From contig JAUNSC010000020.1 of NCBI GenBank assembly GCA_030539395.1, forward strand, positions 23,230-59,734: a DNA stretch of 36,505 nt, in the 5' to 3' direction. The stretch comes from Eubacteriales bacterium (lineage in GTDB: Bacteria; Bacillota; Clostridia; Lachnospirales; Lachnospiraceae). Shown in pieces: positions 28,800-36,505 of this stretch; position 1 is the first letter of the stretch, and each line of letters starts with the position of its first letter. The position numbers were made by a program, and so were the translations under genes. The notes beneath the pieces were generated by a model. It was not told the DNA's origin. It saw only the letters and a list, made by a program, of their open reading frames with translations, and searched no databases.

Positions 28800-29342
28800 A
28801 TGGAAAATAAACAAAAAGCCGTGGAACGTGAGGTAAAGGATTTGATCCAGAAATACAACGCGCTTTATAAGAGCCAGGTTTATGAGTTCTTTGCGAAGGA
28901 CGGCAGGGAGCAGTTTGTGGGAAGGGCGCTGAAAGCACTGGAAAAGGAGCGGGATATTTATATCAATCAGGAGCTGAAGCTGATTGCCGTTAATGAGGAA
29001 TCTTATGGGGCAAGGGAATATGGCACGCTTCAAAGTGTATGGGCGCTGCTGGGGATTATGGACCAGAAAAAGGTAGAACAGCATTTCCTCGCTTCCCGTG
29101 AGGAATATCCGGTGCGCATTGTATTTGTCGGGGATGGGGAGATCTATGATATCCTGTATGTTTCGGAAGCAGAGGTGTGTGTGACGAATCACCTGTTTGC
29201 AAGAAAGCGGATCGATGGGTGCGGCCATATTGTGGTGGTGGAAAATCCGGAAAATATTCCGGAGATCCAGATTCCGGATGTAGTAGGTTTTTGCACGGTA
29301 AAGGAGGATGGAAAAGTCGAATATTACCGCAAGGATGAGTGA
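28800..29342 (+). CDS. winged-helix protein, possibly DUF5697-like
   Basis: About 180 residues from ATG 28800, supported by GGAAAGGA; ATG 28788 and ATG 28746 are alternatives. The start (MENKQKAVEREVKDLIQKYNALYKSQVYEFFA) looks like a winged helix. The later part (RIVFVGDGEIYDILYVSEAE, HIVVVENPENIPEIQIPDVVGFCTV) looks like a nuclease- or Rossmann-like alpha/beta domain without visible catalytic residues. Family name is tentative. Its end overlaps the next gene by 8 bases. Confidence 0.6.
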   Translation: MENKQKAVEREVKDLIQKYNALYKSQVYEFFAKDGREQFVGRALKALEKERDIYINQELKLIAVNEESYGAREYGTLQSVWALLGIMDQKKVEQHFLASREEYPVRIVFVGDGEIYDILYVSEAEVCVTNHLFARKRIDGCGHIVVVENPENIPEIQIPDVVGFCTVKEDGKVEYYRKDE

Positions 29343-30081
29343 AAATGAGGTCCTTGGCAAGCTGAAAAACCAGTTGGATGACGCGCAGAAAACATCCGGG
29401 GAGGTGGCGCAGCATCTGGCAGAGGCGCGGAGCATTCTATTTGCATACACAAGAAAAAATTCCAATCTGCAATATACAAACTTTTGCGATATGGTGCTGG
29501 AATCCTCTAAAAATGCGGAAAAGCTGACAGAAAAGCTGAGAAGGCTCACACTGGAAGTAACTTTGGACGCACAGCGGTATGAAGACTATAAATCGGACCT
29601 TGTGCTGATACACGGAATCGAGCTTGACTGCATGGATGGAATACTTAAAGTTTCCATGCCGGTTCTGGTTCCGCACAGAAAGGAAAGCTATACGGATTAT
29701 CTGTATAAGCCGCTGCATACCGCATGCCAGCATTGGTGTATCAAACAGATGGAGATGGGCAGGAAAACACCCGTGTATACAAAATGTACGGTATGTTTTA
29801 TACATATTTATGATGAAACGCTGCCTCTTGGAAGGGTGCGGGACCATGATAATTACGAAGAAAAGCATGTATTGGATATACTGTCGAATTTTTTCCTGAG
29901 ATCAGATGGCGGGCTTTATGTGGATACGTGCCACATGACAAGGCTTGGGAAAAAGGACAGGACGGTGATCCTTGTCATGGATGCCAGTTGTTTCCCGGGA
30001 TGGGCTGCCAGGTATTGGACGAATTCTGTTATCGAAAATAATCATGCTTTTTTGGACGGAAAATCCGATAGTATGAAGTAG
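29335..30081 (+). CDS. DUF6100-like protein
   Basis: About 248 residues from ATG 29335, overlapping the previous stop; ATG 29308 lies directly against AAAGGAGG and is less likely. A coiled N-terminal half is followed by the pattern LVPHRKESYTDYLYKPLHTACQHWC and CFIHIYDETLPLGRVRDHDNYEEKHVLDILSNFFL, then GLYVDTCHMTRLG. I associate it with DUF6100, found in conjugative elements of Clostridia, function unknown. The regularly placed His, Asp and Cys could bind metal. Confidence 0.6.
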   Translation: MSENEVLGKLKNQLDDAQKTSGEVAQHLAEARSILFAYTRKNSNLQYTNFCDMVLESSKNAEKLTEKLRRLTLEVTLDAQRYEDYKSDLVLIHGIELDCMDGILKVSMPVLVPHRKESYTDYLYKPLHTACQHWCIKQMEMGRKTPVYTKCTVCFIHIYDETLPLGRVRDHDNYEEKHVLDILSNFFLRSDGGLYVDTCHMTRLGKKDRTVILVMDASCFPGWAARYWTNSVIENNHAFLDGKSDSMK

Positions 30082-30194
30082 CTTAAAAAAGGCGGAAATA
30101 AAGTGTTTTTGAGGGCTGCGGGATATTTCTTTTTTACCCAGGTATTCAACGTATAGGGTATTGTTTTACTTTTCAACCGAAAGGGGATGGAGCC

Positions 30195-31259
30195 ATGAAA
30201 AAACAGGATCGGCTGCTGCTGATGATAGCCATATGCGGAGAATTGCCGGCAAACTTAACGGGGCAGGTTGTTGGCTCCGATTCTTATGCGGCGGCATTGA
30301 TTACCAGGCTAAAGCGGGAAGGATATATTTCAGCCAGAAGCAAAGACGGGTGCAGAGGATATGTGCTAAGGGCCAAGGGACGGCGCCATGTACTTACGAT
30401 TTGTGAAGATGACGCCGGATTTTTTCTCCATGGCGCAATTCAGACGAGCCATGTAAAAAGTGAAGTAAATAAGAGGATACGTCTGCATAGGATGAGCGAG
30501 GTTTGGGTCTTCTTATGGAAGGCGGGAGTTTGCATTTTTCAGAGCCAGAAGCCTGCGTGGAAGACGGTGTCTGAAGGCAACGGAGTGGAAACGGCGGTAT
30601 ACTATGGGAGTCTGGAATTTAAGGGGGATTCTGACGCGATCAAAGGTTCCAGGGCCTGTGGTGTGCTGTTGTCCGGGAATGCTGCCTATGTTGTATATAA
30701 CACGATGGGACAGAGGATGAAGTGGGCAAAAAAGATGGAACGCTCCATGCGTGTGTGGACGGAACGGCTGCTTTTAAAAGGCGGCAGCTCCCATATGGCG
30801 GACGCTCTTATTTTGGGAGAAAATCCTGTATTCCTTAGAGAATTACTGGAGAGTGATGGAGGGATACGGAAGAATCTGTTCCAGGTAGACGATATCTATG
30901 AGCATTATTATTATGTGCCCGTGTGCGGCAGTGCCGCAGTTCAGATATGGCTGCTTGTGGATGGGGAAAAACGTACCAGGCTGTACCAGTTCCTAAGCGG
31001 CGCATTGTCAAAGAAAAGGGAGAAGGAATACGCCATTTGTGACGGGTATGACGCATATGGGAACCCAGTGTATTTTTGCCATGAACTGGAATTGCGGCAT
31101 CTTTTGCGGGTAAAACAGGAAATTGCCTGGAACCAGGCGGGATGCGTGCTATGCCTGGACTATCAGGAAGCGGCACTGAGGATGTATTTTGGGGAGAAAA
31201 TGAAGATACAGGCGGTCATAACAGAGAGATTAACAGAGTATTTGCAGCAGGGCGTGTAA
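30195..31259 (+). CDS. element-specific protein with N-terminal winged helix
   Basis: A 354-residue protein from ATG 30195, with AAAGGGGATGGAG upstream. Residues 1-70 form a likely winged helix (QDRLLLMIAICGELPANLTGQVVGSDSYAAALITRLKREGYI). The remainder is alpha/beta with no motif I can name; RMKWAKKMERSMRVWTERLLLKG is a strongly basic helix. It resembles replication-relaxation-type element proteins in layout only. It lies between the DUF6100-like and replication genes. Confidence 0.55.
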   Translation: MKKQDRLLLMIAICGELPANLTGQVVGSDSYAAALITRLKREGYISARSKDGCRGYVLRAKGRRHVLTICEDDAGFFLHGAIQTSHVKSEVNKRIRLHRMSEVWVFLWKAGVCIFQSQKPAWKTVSEGNGVETAVYYGSLEFKGDSDAIKGSRACGVLLSGNAAYVVYNTMGQRMKWAKKMERSMRVWTERLLLKGGSSHMADALILGENPVFLRELLESDGGIRKNLFQVDDIYEHYYYVPVCGSAAVQIWLLVDGEKRTRLYQFLSGALSKKREKEYAICDGYDAYGNPVYFCHELELRHLLRVKQEIAWNQAGCVLCLDYQEAALRMYFGEKMKIQAVITERLTEYLQQGV

Positions 31260-31298
31260 AGAAACGCCCAAATCTAACTGCAGGAGGGAACTTCTGGT

Positions 31299-32336
31299 AT
31301 GAAAAATGCGTTTGAAACCGGGTGTCCGGCAGTGGATAGAATGAGCCGTTTGCAGATTACAGGAAATGTCATTCCCGTTTCATGGTTTAAAACCATCCGA
31401 AAGGAAACAGGAAAACCGAACTTAAATGCGATTATTATCCTTGCGGATATCGTGTACTGGTACCGTCCCGTTGAGGTTCGGGATGAAGTGACGGGGCAGC
31501 TTATAGGGCTGAAAAAGCGTTTTGCCGCAGATCTTTTGCAGCGAAATTACCAGCAGATGGCGGACCAGTTTGGGATCACAAAACGGGATACGACAAACGC
31601 GGTGGTAGAGCTGGAAAAACTTGGGGTGATCAGGCGGGTGTTCCGAACGGTGGAAAAAGGCGGGCATCTGGTATCTAACGTTTTATTTTTAGAGCTTAAC
31701 GTGGATGTTTTAGAGGCGCTGACATACCCTAAGCAACCGGCAAAGAAGGATACGGGGGAAGTGCGCAGGGGGTATCACCGATTTGAGGGAGAGGTATCAC
31801 CCAAATCAGGGGGAGGTATCACTGAAAACGGGGACACCCTCCCACCGGAAATGGGGAAAGGTATCACCCAAAACGGGGAGACAAATACAAAGAATAACTA
31901 CAGAGAATACAACAGAGATTCCCACATCTTATCTTTCGATGAAGCCCAGAAGCACGTCCGGGGGCAGATCGATTACGACATTCTGAAATTCGACTATCCG
32001 TATGATGAGCGGATTGATGAGATTGTGGGGATCATGGTGGATGTGATGACATCAACGGCACAGGAAATCCGTGTGAACAAAGAGAATAAGCCGGCTGCTG
32101 TGGTAAAAGGGCAGTTTGCGAAAATTGGGAAAGGGCATGTGGAATACGTCCTTCACTGTTTGGATGAAAACCAGACGAAGGCAAGGAACATACGTGCGGT
32201 GCTCATTACCGCGCTCTATAATTCTGTCCACACCATTAGCAGCTATTACGGAAACCTGTACCAATATCACCAGTCACAATGCCAAGTGCAGGACATCTGG
32301 CAGGGAGAGGGGGAAGCGAAAGGCGGAAAGATTTAA
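31299..32336 (+). CDS. replication protein with N-terminal HTH and C-terminal DUF6017
   Basis: A 345-residue protein. The N-terminal region (LNAIIILADIVYWYRPVE, NYQQMADQFGITKRDTTNAVVELEKLGVIRRVFR) is a RepA_N/DnaD-like winged helix. The C-terminal region (QIDYDILKFDYPYDERIDEIVGIMVDVM, AVVKGQFAKIGKGHVEYVLHCLDEN, NIRAVLITALYNSVHTISSYYGNLY) matches DUF6017. AGGAGGGAAC precedes ATG 31299. Between the domains, bases 31771-31881 form iterons, as in RepA_N-type replicons whose origin lies inside rep. It probably starts replication of the excised circle. Confidence 0.75.
   Translation: MKNAFETGCPAVDRMSRLQITGNVIPVSWFKTIRKETGKPNLNAIIILADIVYWYRPVEVRDEVTGQLIGLKKRFAADLLQRNYQQMADQFGITKRDTTNAVVELEKLGVIRRVFRTVEKGGHLVSNVLFLELNVDVLEALTYPKQPAKKDTGEVRRGYHRFEGEVSPKSGGGITENGDTLPPEMGKGITQNGETNTKNNYREYNRDSHILSFDEAQKHVRGQIDYDILKFDYPYDERIDEIVGIMVDVMTSTAQEIRVNKENKPAAVVKGQFAKIGKGHVEYVLHCLDENQTKARNIRAVLITALYNSVHTISSYYGNLYQYHQSQCQVQDIWQGEGEAKGGKI
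31771..31881 (+). repeat. 22-bp iterons inside the replication gene (candidate origin)
   Basis: GGTATCAC starts at 31771, 31793, 31815 and 31860. The first three units are exactly 22 bp apart. A degenerate unit fills 31837-31858, keeping CACCGGAAATGGGG. Each unit ends with a G-rich part (such as AAAACGGGGAGA). Because 22 is not a multiple of three, each copy is read in a different frame and the protein does not repeat. Conservation must therefore act on DNA. Confidence 0.85.
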
Positions 32337-32376
32337 AAAATGGGATTTACCCAGGAAACTGTTATTTGCGGCGGGA

Positions 32377-34242
32377 ATGATCCTGCTGGCTTTTTATGTG
32401 GGGGGATTTTTAGCCACTCTGTTCTTACAGGTTGAGGTACAGTTAAATCCCCTGTACTGCATCCGCAACGGGATATCCACTCTTGCAGGAATAAAATGTT
32501 CAGTGGCGGCTATCGTTTTGTTTGCGGTGGTGGCGGTCCTGATTGTTTGGCAGGGAAAAGGAAACGGCGAGCAGGATGAACGTAACTTTAAGATATCTGC
32601 TGAGGGAACCTACGGGACAGCCGGTTTCATGAAAAAAGAGGAACAGGTACAGGTACTAAAGACGGAGAAGAATACCGAGCGGACAGAGGGAATCATTTTT
32701 GGGAAAGAGCTTGATACCGGAGATATTATCAGTCTGCCGGTGGATTCCAGACTAAACCGGAACATTGCGGTATGCGGTTCTCAGGGGTCCATGAAATCCA
32801 GGGCATTTGCCAGGGTAATGGCCCTGCAGTGTGTGAGGCGGGGAGAGAGCATGTACATAACTGATCCGAAATCAGAGCTGTATGAGGACCTGTGCGCATA
32901 CTTAAAAAGCGAAGGGTACACGGTGAAACAGTTAAATCTGATTCAGCTTATCCATTCCGATGCGTGGAACTGCCTGGCAGAAATTGACGAGGGGGAACTG
33001 ATCGATGTATTCTGTGATGTGGTGATCCGCAACACCACGGATAAGTTCGACCATTTTTACGACAATGTGGAAATGGATCTTTTAAAGGCACTCTGCCTGT
33101 ATGTGTATGAGGAATATCCGCCGCAGCAAAAAACATTTCCGGAAGCGTACAAGCTTTTGCTGAATAAAAGTGTGGAAGCATTGGATTCTATCTTTGAACG
33201 CCTGCCGGGGAACCATCCGGCGAAAGGTCCATACCAGCTATTCTCAAAGGCAGAAAAAGTAAAAGGAAACGCGGTGCTTGGCCTTGGTACAAGGCTGCAG
33301 ATCTTGCAGAATAAGCTGGTGCAGCAGATTACCAGCCACACGGACATTGACCTGACACTGCCGGGAAGGGAAAAGTGTGCTTACTTTTGCATTACTTCCG
33401 ACCAGGATTCCACATATGATATGCTGGCAACACTATTTACTTCCTTTTTAAGCATCAAACTGGTACGGTTTGCGGATAGGACAGAAGAAAGAAGGCTTCC
33501 CATTCCAATGAACTTTATCCTTGATGAGTTCCCCAACATAGGGGTAGTGCCAGATTTTAAAAAGAAATTGGCAACGGCCAGGTCAAGATCGATAGGAATG
33601 AGTATTCTCTACCAAAATATCCCGCAGCTCCAGAACCGCTATCCGGACGGCCAGTGGGAAGAGATTCTTGGAGGCTGTGATTTTTCTATTTTCTTAGGCT
33701 GCAATGATATGACAACCGCCTCCTATTTCAGTGACCGTACCGGAGAAATTACGGTGGCGGTATCTTCTATAAGGAAGAATTATTTTACGATAAGGGCAAC
33801 TGACTATGTTCCGGAGTATTCGGAATCTTCATCGGTAGGAAAGCGCCAGCTTCTTCTCCCGGATGAAGTGCTGCGTTATCCGCTGGATCAGGGACTTCTT
33901 ATTATTCGTGGACAAAAGGTATTGAGGTTCAGAAAAATGGACTATACGGAACACGTTGACGCAAAGAAGCTGAGAATGGAAAAAGTGGAGGCCCATATTC
34001 CGGACTGGTATCATGAATGGAAACGGGAAAAAGCGCAGTTTAATATACAGGATGATACGGACACAGAACCGGGCAGCAGGGAAGAAATGAGGGAGCAAAG
34101 GAAAATGGAGGAAAAAGGTGCCAAGGATACACTGGAAGTAGATGCGGCTTTTCCAAAGAAGGAAAAGAAAGGCAGCAGGAAAAACGGAAAGACAATCATG
34201 AAAGTAGAAGATCTGTTTTCTCCGAAGGAAGGGGGAAATTAA
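32377..34242 (+). CDS. virD4: VirD4/TraG-like coupling protein
   Basis: The open frame extends upstream, but ATG 32377 is the first standard start outside the replication gene. Residues LPRKLLFAAG before it still fit a basic N-terminus, so a non-standard start near 32335 is possible. From ATG 32377 it has about 621 residues. Two membrane helices are followed by Walker A CGSQGSMKSRAF (near 134) and Walker B PMNFILDEFPNIG (near 383). It also shows YFSDRTGE and IIRGQKVLRFRKMDY. Coupling proteins bring the relaxase-bound DNA to the channel. The C-terminus is charged, and no relaxase is visible in this window. Confidence 0.88.
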   Translation: MILLAFYVGGFLATLFLQVEVQLNPLYCIRNGISTLAGIKCSVAAIVLFAVVAVLIVWQGKGNGEQDERNFKISAEGTYGTAGFMKKEEQVQVLKTEKNTERTEGIIFGKELDTGDIISLPVDSRLNRNIAVCGSQGSMKSRAFARVMALQCVRRGESMYITDPKSELYEDLCAYLKSEGYTVKQLNLIQLIHSDAWNCLAEIDEGELIDVFCDVVIRNTTDKFDHFYDNVEMDLLKALCLYVYEEYPPQQKTFPEAYKLLLNKSVEALDSIFERLPGNHPAKGPYQLFSKAEKVKGNAVLGLGTRLQILQNKLVQQITSHTDIDLTLPGREKCAYFCITSDQDSTYDMLATLFTSFLSIKLVRFADRTEERRLPIPMNFILDEFPNIGVVPDFKKKLATARSRSIGMSILYQNIPQLQNRYPDGQWEEILGGCDFSIFLGCNDMTTASYFSDRTGEITVAVSSIRKNYFTIRATDYVPEYSESSSVGKRQLLLPDEVLRYPLDQGLLIIRGQKVLRFRKMDYTEHVDAKKLRMEKVEAHIPDWYHEWKREKAQFNIQDDTDTEPGSREEMREQRKMEEKGAKDTLEVDAAFPKKEKKGSRKNGKTIMKVEDLFSPKEGGN

Positions 34243-34244
34243 GT

Positions 34245-34562
34245 TTGCATTTACCGGTGATTGACATAAAAGAAAATTCCTTGGTACGGTATGGGTTCAG
34301 GTACCTGTTAGAGCACGAATTTGACCTGTACCTCCACGAGGATGATGTGGAAAGGCTGGAGCTGGCAAGGAACTGTATTGAGATATATGAAACGGAGCAG
34401 GAGTTTTTTGACAAGACCGGCTGGAAAAAGGATAATCCGGAGATTTCGGATTTCCACTATTTACAGGAAGAACGGATCTGCCGTTTGATAGACGGGAAAA
34501 TATGGTATTTTTCCGGAATCCAGTATGCGGATGGGCTAAGAAAACTGGCGCAATCAAATTGA
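34245..34562 (+). CDS. hypothetical protein, 105 residues
   Basis: From TTG 34245, three bases after the VirD4 stop, with GAAGGGGGAAAT upstream. The sequence is acidic and helical (LVRYGFRYLLEHEFDLYLHEDDVERLELARNCIEIYETEQEFFDKTGW). No family recognised. It ends the transfer operon: the repeat-promoter module begins at its stop. Confidence 0.55.
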   Translation: MHLPVIDIKENSLVRYGFRYLLEHEFDLYLHEDDVERLELARNCIEIYETEQEFFDKTGWKKDNPEISDFHYLQEERICRLIDGKIWYFSGIQYADGLRKLAQSN

Positions 34563-34626
34563 GAACGAATTGCGACTGTATTGCAACTGGCGTGATATTG
34601 ACATTCGATTCTAACCATTATACAAT
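34559..34626 (+). promoter_or_regulatory. second copy of the phased-repeat promoter
   Basis: TTGAGAA, TTGCGAC and TTGCAAC start at 34559, 34570 and 34581, 11 bp apart. TTGACA (34598-34603) and TACAAT (34621-34626) have a 17-base spacer. The last repeat begins 17 bp before the -35, as in the 19109-19176 copy. It faces the RelB gene and the S1-domain gene. Confidence 0.75.
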
Positions 34627-34786
34627 GATATTCGTAAAAAGAAGGCACATGAAGAACATATTTTATCTGATTGCAGAAGTGTAAGTGTCAGCAGTTTGGT
34701 GTTCGATGACATGATTTTTTGGTAAAAAGATTGCTATTCGCTTGCCGCAAGCAAAATGGATATGCTGTATTCAAGGAGGCGATTTT

Positions 34787-35092
34787 ATGGCGAGAACATC
34801 AAATGTATTTGCGCGTGTGGAGCCTGAGATTAAGGAGCAGGCAGAACAGGTGCTTGACCGTCTGGGGATTCCAATGTCGAATGAGATAGGGATGTTTTTG
34901 AGACAGGTAGTGCTGCAGCGTGGGCTTCCATTTGAAGTGAAGCTGCCGCAGGAAACACCTATTGCATACGGTTCCCTTACAAAAGAGCAATTTGACGCGG
35001 AGATTGAAAAGGGAATGGAAGATATTCAGGCTGGCAAGATATATTCGGCTGATGCAGTTGAGGGAGAATTTAAGCGGGAGTTTGGCATATGA
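34787..35092 (+). CDS. RelB/DinJ-family antitoxin
   Basis: A 101-residue protein. AAGGAGG at 34773-34779 fits ATG 34787. The ribbon-helix-helix start (NVFARVEPEIKEQAEQVLDRLGIPMSNEIGMFLRQVVLQRGLPFEVKLP) is typical of DinJ/RelB, which bind DNA and neutralise a RelE/YafQ toxin. The stop overlaps the toxin start (ATGA), but the toxin gene is frameshifted. Its promoter copies the transfer-operon promoter, so it may instead serve as a regulator. Confidence 0.9.
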   Translation: MARTSNVFARVEPEIKEQAEQVLDRLGIPMSNEIGMFLRQVVLQRGLPFEVKLPQETPIAYGSLTKEQFDAEIEKGMEDIQAGKIYSADAVEGEFKREFGI

Positions 35093-35412
35093 AGTTTGAA
35101 ATAGCCTATACGGCCAGCGTTAAGAGTGATCTACGGAATATATTGCGAAAGATCTGTTAGCACCGGAAAACGCTGCCGGACAGGTACAGCGGATTATGAA
35201 AGAAATCCGCTCCCTTGATGAATTACCTATGCGTTTTCGATTGTATGGGGATGAACCGTGGTACAGCCGGGGACTCAGGTTTTTTTCCGGTAGACAATTA
35301 TCTTGTATTTTATTTGCCGGACGAAAGGACATATACAGTGAACATTGTCCGAATTATGTACGGTGGCAGGGATATCCGCAGACAGTTACATGAAACAAAA
35401 ATAGAATATTGA
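35089..35412 (+). pseudogene. RelE/YafQ-family toxin with two opposite frameshifts
   Basis: ATG 35089 overlaps the antitoxin stop. The opening FEIAYTASVKSDLRNI is family-like, but this frame stops at 35160. The centre is read in another frame from about 35139 (YIAKDLLAPENAAGQVQRIMKEIRSL, GDEPWYSRGLRFF). After a run of seven T (35280-35286) the first frame is again correct (VDNYLVFYLPDERTYTVNIVRIMYGGRDIRRQL). One base fewer in the T run and one change near 35138 would restore about 105 residues, so loss is recent or the T tract varies in length. Confidence 0.85.
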
Positions 35413-35419
35413 TTCAAGA

Positions 35420-35449
35420 GAACAGCTTTTTCATAAGGCTGTTTTTTTT
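35420..35449 (+). terminator. intrinsic terminator after the toxin pseudogene
   Basis: AACAGC (35421-35426) pairs with GCTGTT (35438-35443) around a loop, followed by further T residues. It separates the TA remnant from the S1-domain gene. Confidence 0.7.
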
Positions 35450-35486
35450 GTGCCATTTTTATTTCAAAAAAGACTGGAGGGAAAGC

Positions 35487-36452
35487 ATGGACGAAACAAA
35501 AAGAAAGTCTGCCGCACTGACGGCGGAGAAAGAAATTCCAAGGGCAGCGCTTGATGGGGTGCTGACGATCGATGTGGATTCCAAAGTGGAAAGCATGGAA
35601 GAGCAGGAGGATGCCAGGTGGCACCAGCTTTTAAATGCCCACCGTACCAAAAAGATCCTGACTGGTGAGTTGGGCGGTGTAGAAAAGCTGGAGAGCGGCT
35701 GGGTTGTGGCCGTTACCTATTTTAATGGTTTCCGTATTATCATTCCGATGAATGAGATGATGATCAATTTAAGCGGTGACGGACGGGAAAACGCGGATAC
35801 CTTAAACCGGCAGACAAGGATTGCCAATAACATGCTGGGATGTGAAATCGACTTCATCATTAAGGATCTGGACACAAAAACCAAAAGCGTGGTGGCATCC
35901 AGAAAAGATGCCATGCTAAAGAAACGCCAGATGTTCTACTATTCCGAAGAGGAAGGAGGGCAGCCAATGCTCTATCCGGGCCGTATGGTTCAGGCAAGGG
36001 TCATTGCTGTGGCACCGAAGGCGGTGCGGCTGGAGGTGTTTGGCGTGGAAGTGTCCGTAAGAGCCAGGGATATGGCATGGGAATGGATGGTTGACGCGGC
36101 AGACAAGTTCCAGATCGGGGATCTGGTGCTGGTAACAGTCAATGAGGTCAATCTGAAATCCATTGAGGAGGTCACTGTGGCAGTAGACGCAAAAAGTGCC
36201 ACAGCCAACATCAATAAAGATAATCTGAAAAAATGCCATAAGCAGGGCAAATATGTGGGAACCATCACAGATGTCTATAAAGGCACCTATTTTATCCGGC
36301 TGGATATCGGGGTAAATGCGGTGGCGCACTCCTGCAATATGGCAAGCCTGCCGTCAAAAAAGGATAAGATTGGTTTTGTGGTAACACGGATCAATGATAA
36401 TTATGAAGTGGCAGAGGGGATCATCACCCGTTTGATCAAGCGCAATCCGTAA
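35487..36452 (+). CDS. S1-domain RNA-binding protein of the element
   Basis: A 321-residue protein from ATG 35487, with GGAGGGAAAG upstream; the frame open before it is the terminator region. The N-terminal part is charged. A central region (GGVEKLESGWVVAVTYFNGFRIIIPMNEM) and the C-terminus (GKYVGTITDVYKGTYFIRLDIGVNAVAHSCNM) look like S1-type barrels, which bind RNA or single-stranded DNA. Full-length by appearance. It is not a ribosomal S1, which has more repeats. Homologues of this size recur in clostridial conjugative elements; the role is unknown. Confidence 0.7.
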   Translation: MDETKRKSAALTAEKEIPRAALDGVLTIDVDSKVESMEEQEDARWHQLLNAHRTKKILTGELGGVEKLESGWVVAVTYFNGFRIIIPMNEMMINLSGDGRENADTLNRQTRIANNMLGCEIDFIIKDLDTKTKSVVASRKDAMLKKRQMFYYSEEEGGQPMLYPGRMVQARVIAVAPKAVRLEVFGVEVSVRARDMAWEWMVDAADKFQIGDLVLVTVNEVNLKSIEEVTVAVDAKSATANINKDNLKKCHKQGKYVGTITDVYKGTYFIRLDIGVNAVAHSCNMASLPSKKDKIGFVVTRINDNYEVAEGIITRLIKRNP

Positions 36453-36505
36453 AAATTTTCCACCTGTGCGGTTGAAATATGAAAAATATGGTTTTATTCG
36501 GGAAA

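Noticed and set aside
31771-31881. 22-bp repeats considered as a short CRISPR-like array
   Set aside because: There are no spacers; they are tandem iterons inside a replication gene.
32116-32376. Upstream extension of the VirD4 frame to ATG 32116
   Set aside because: This part lies inside the DUF6017 coding region and its residues are not VirD4-like until just before 32377.

Overview
The window looks like the chromosome of a gut Clostridia species, most likely Lachnospiraceae-like. This rests on the Firmicutes-type ribosome binding sites, DinR/LexA-type SOS boxes, the carbohydrate-use genes, and a conjugative element of the kind common in that group. I recognise families by eye, so the species is not determined.

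Bases 1-2325 are chromosomal carbohydrate genes: the 3' part of a GH27 alpha-galactosidase fused to a rhodanese domain, a strong terminator, and a sugar ABC-transporter binding protein cut off after about 170 residues. Bases 2326-8051 are a patchwork of accessory genes, many damaged. An intact MATE efflux gene has a hairpin-rich leader and is followed by a truncated kinase-like gene. An intact reverse-strand operon encodes an ArsR repressor, a lactonase-like metallo-hydrolase and a nitroreductase-like flavoprotein. Then come an N-truncated azlC with an intact azlD, a multiply broken DUF5131 gene and the last ~70 residues of a tyrosine integrase. Next is uvrB with SOS boxes upstream, whose reading frame leaves the UvrB family after Tyr92 (about base 8709). 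That point is the probable left junction of the large element filling the rest of the window.

From about 8710 to the right edge is an integrative and conjugative (or plasmid-like) element. Its left accessory part has a DUF3791 / DUF3990 (ADP-ribosyltransferase-like) / small-protein cassette. A backbone block follows: an ArpU/sigma-like regulator, a ParM-like actin ATPase with its ParR-like partner, a zinc-ribbon protein, a sigma-factor-like protein whose ribosome binding site lies in a hairpin, and a Tn916 ORF8-like HTH protein. A long leader with alternative hairpins then precedes three small backbone genes. A cargo block (15711-19086) carries an MNT antitoxin with a broken HEPN toxin, a peptide deformylase, YjbR-like, macrodomain, YaiI/YqxD-like and pyridoxamine-oxidase-like genes.

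The transfer operon (19299-34562) starts from a strong promoter preceded by three repeats spaced exactly 11 bp apart, followed by a probable attenuator. It encodes a VirB2-like pilin, a VirB6-like channel protein with a very long tail containing 12-residue tandem repeats, a VirB1-like wall hydrolase (SLT plus C39-like peptidase), a membrane-anchored surface protein, a PrgI/VirB3-like protein, the VirB4 ATPase, three element-specific proteins, a DUF6017-type replication protein with 22-bp iterons inside its coding sequence, and the VirD4 coupling protein. Beyond it a near copy of the same promoter and repeat triplet drives a RelB antitoxin whose RelE-type toxin partner is frameshifted. An S1-domain protein ends the window.

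No relaxase, full-length integrase or right junction is visible; these should lie beyond base 36505. No tRNA, rRNA or CRISPR array was seen.
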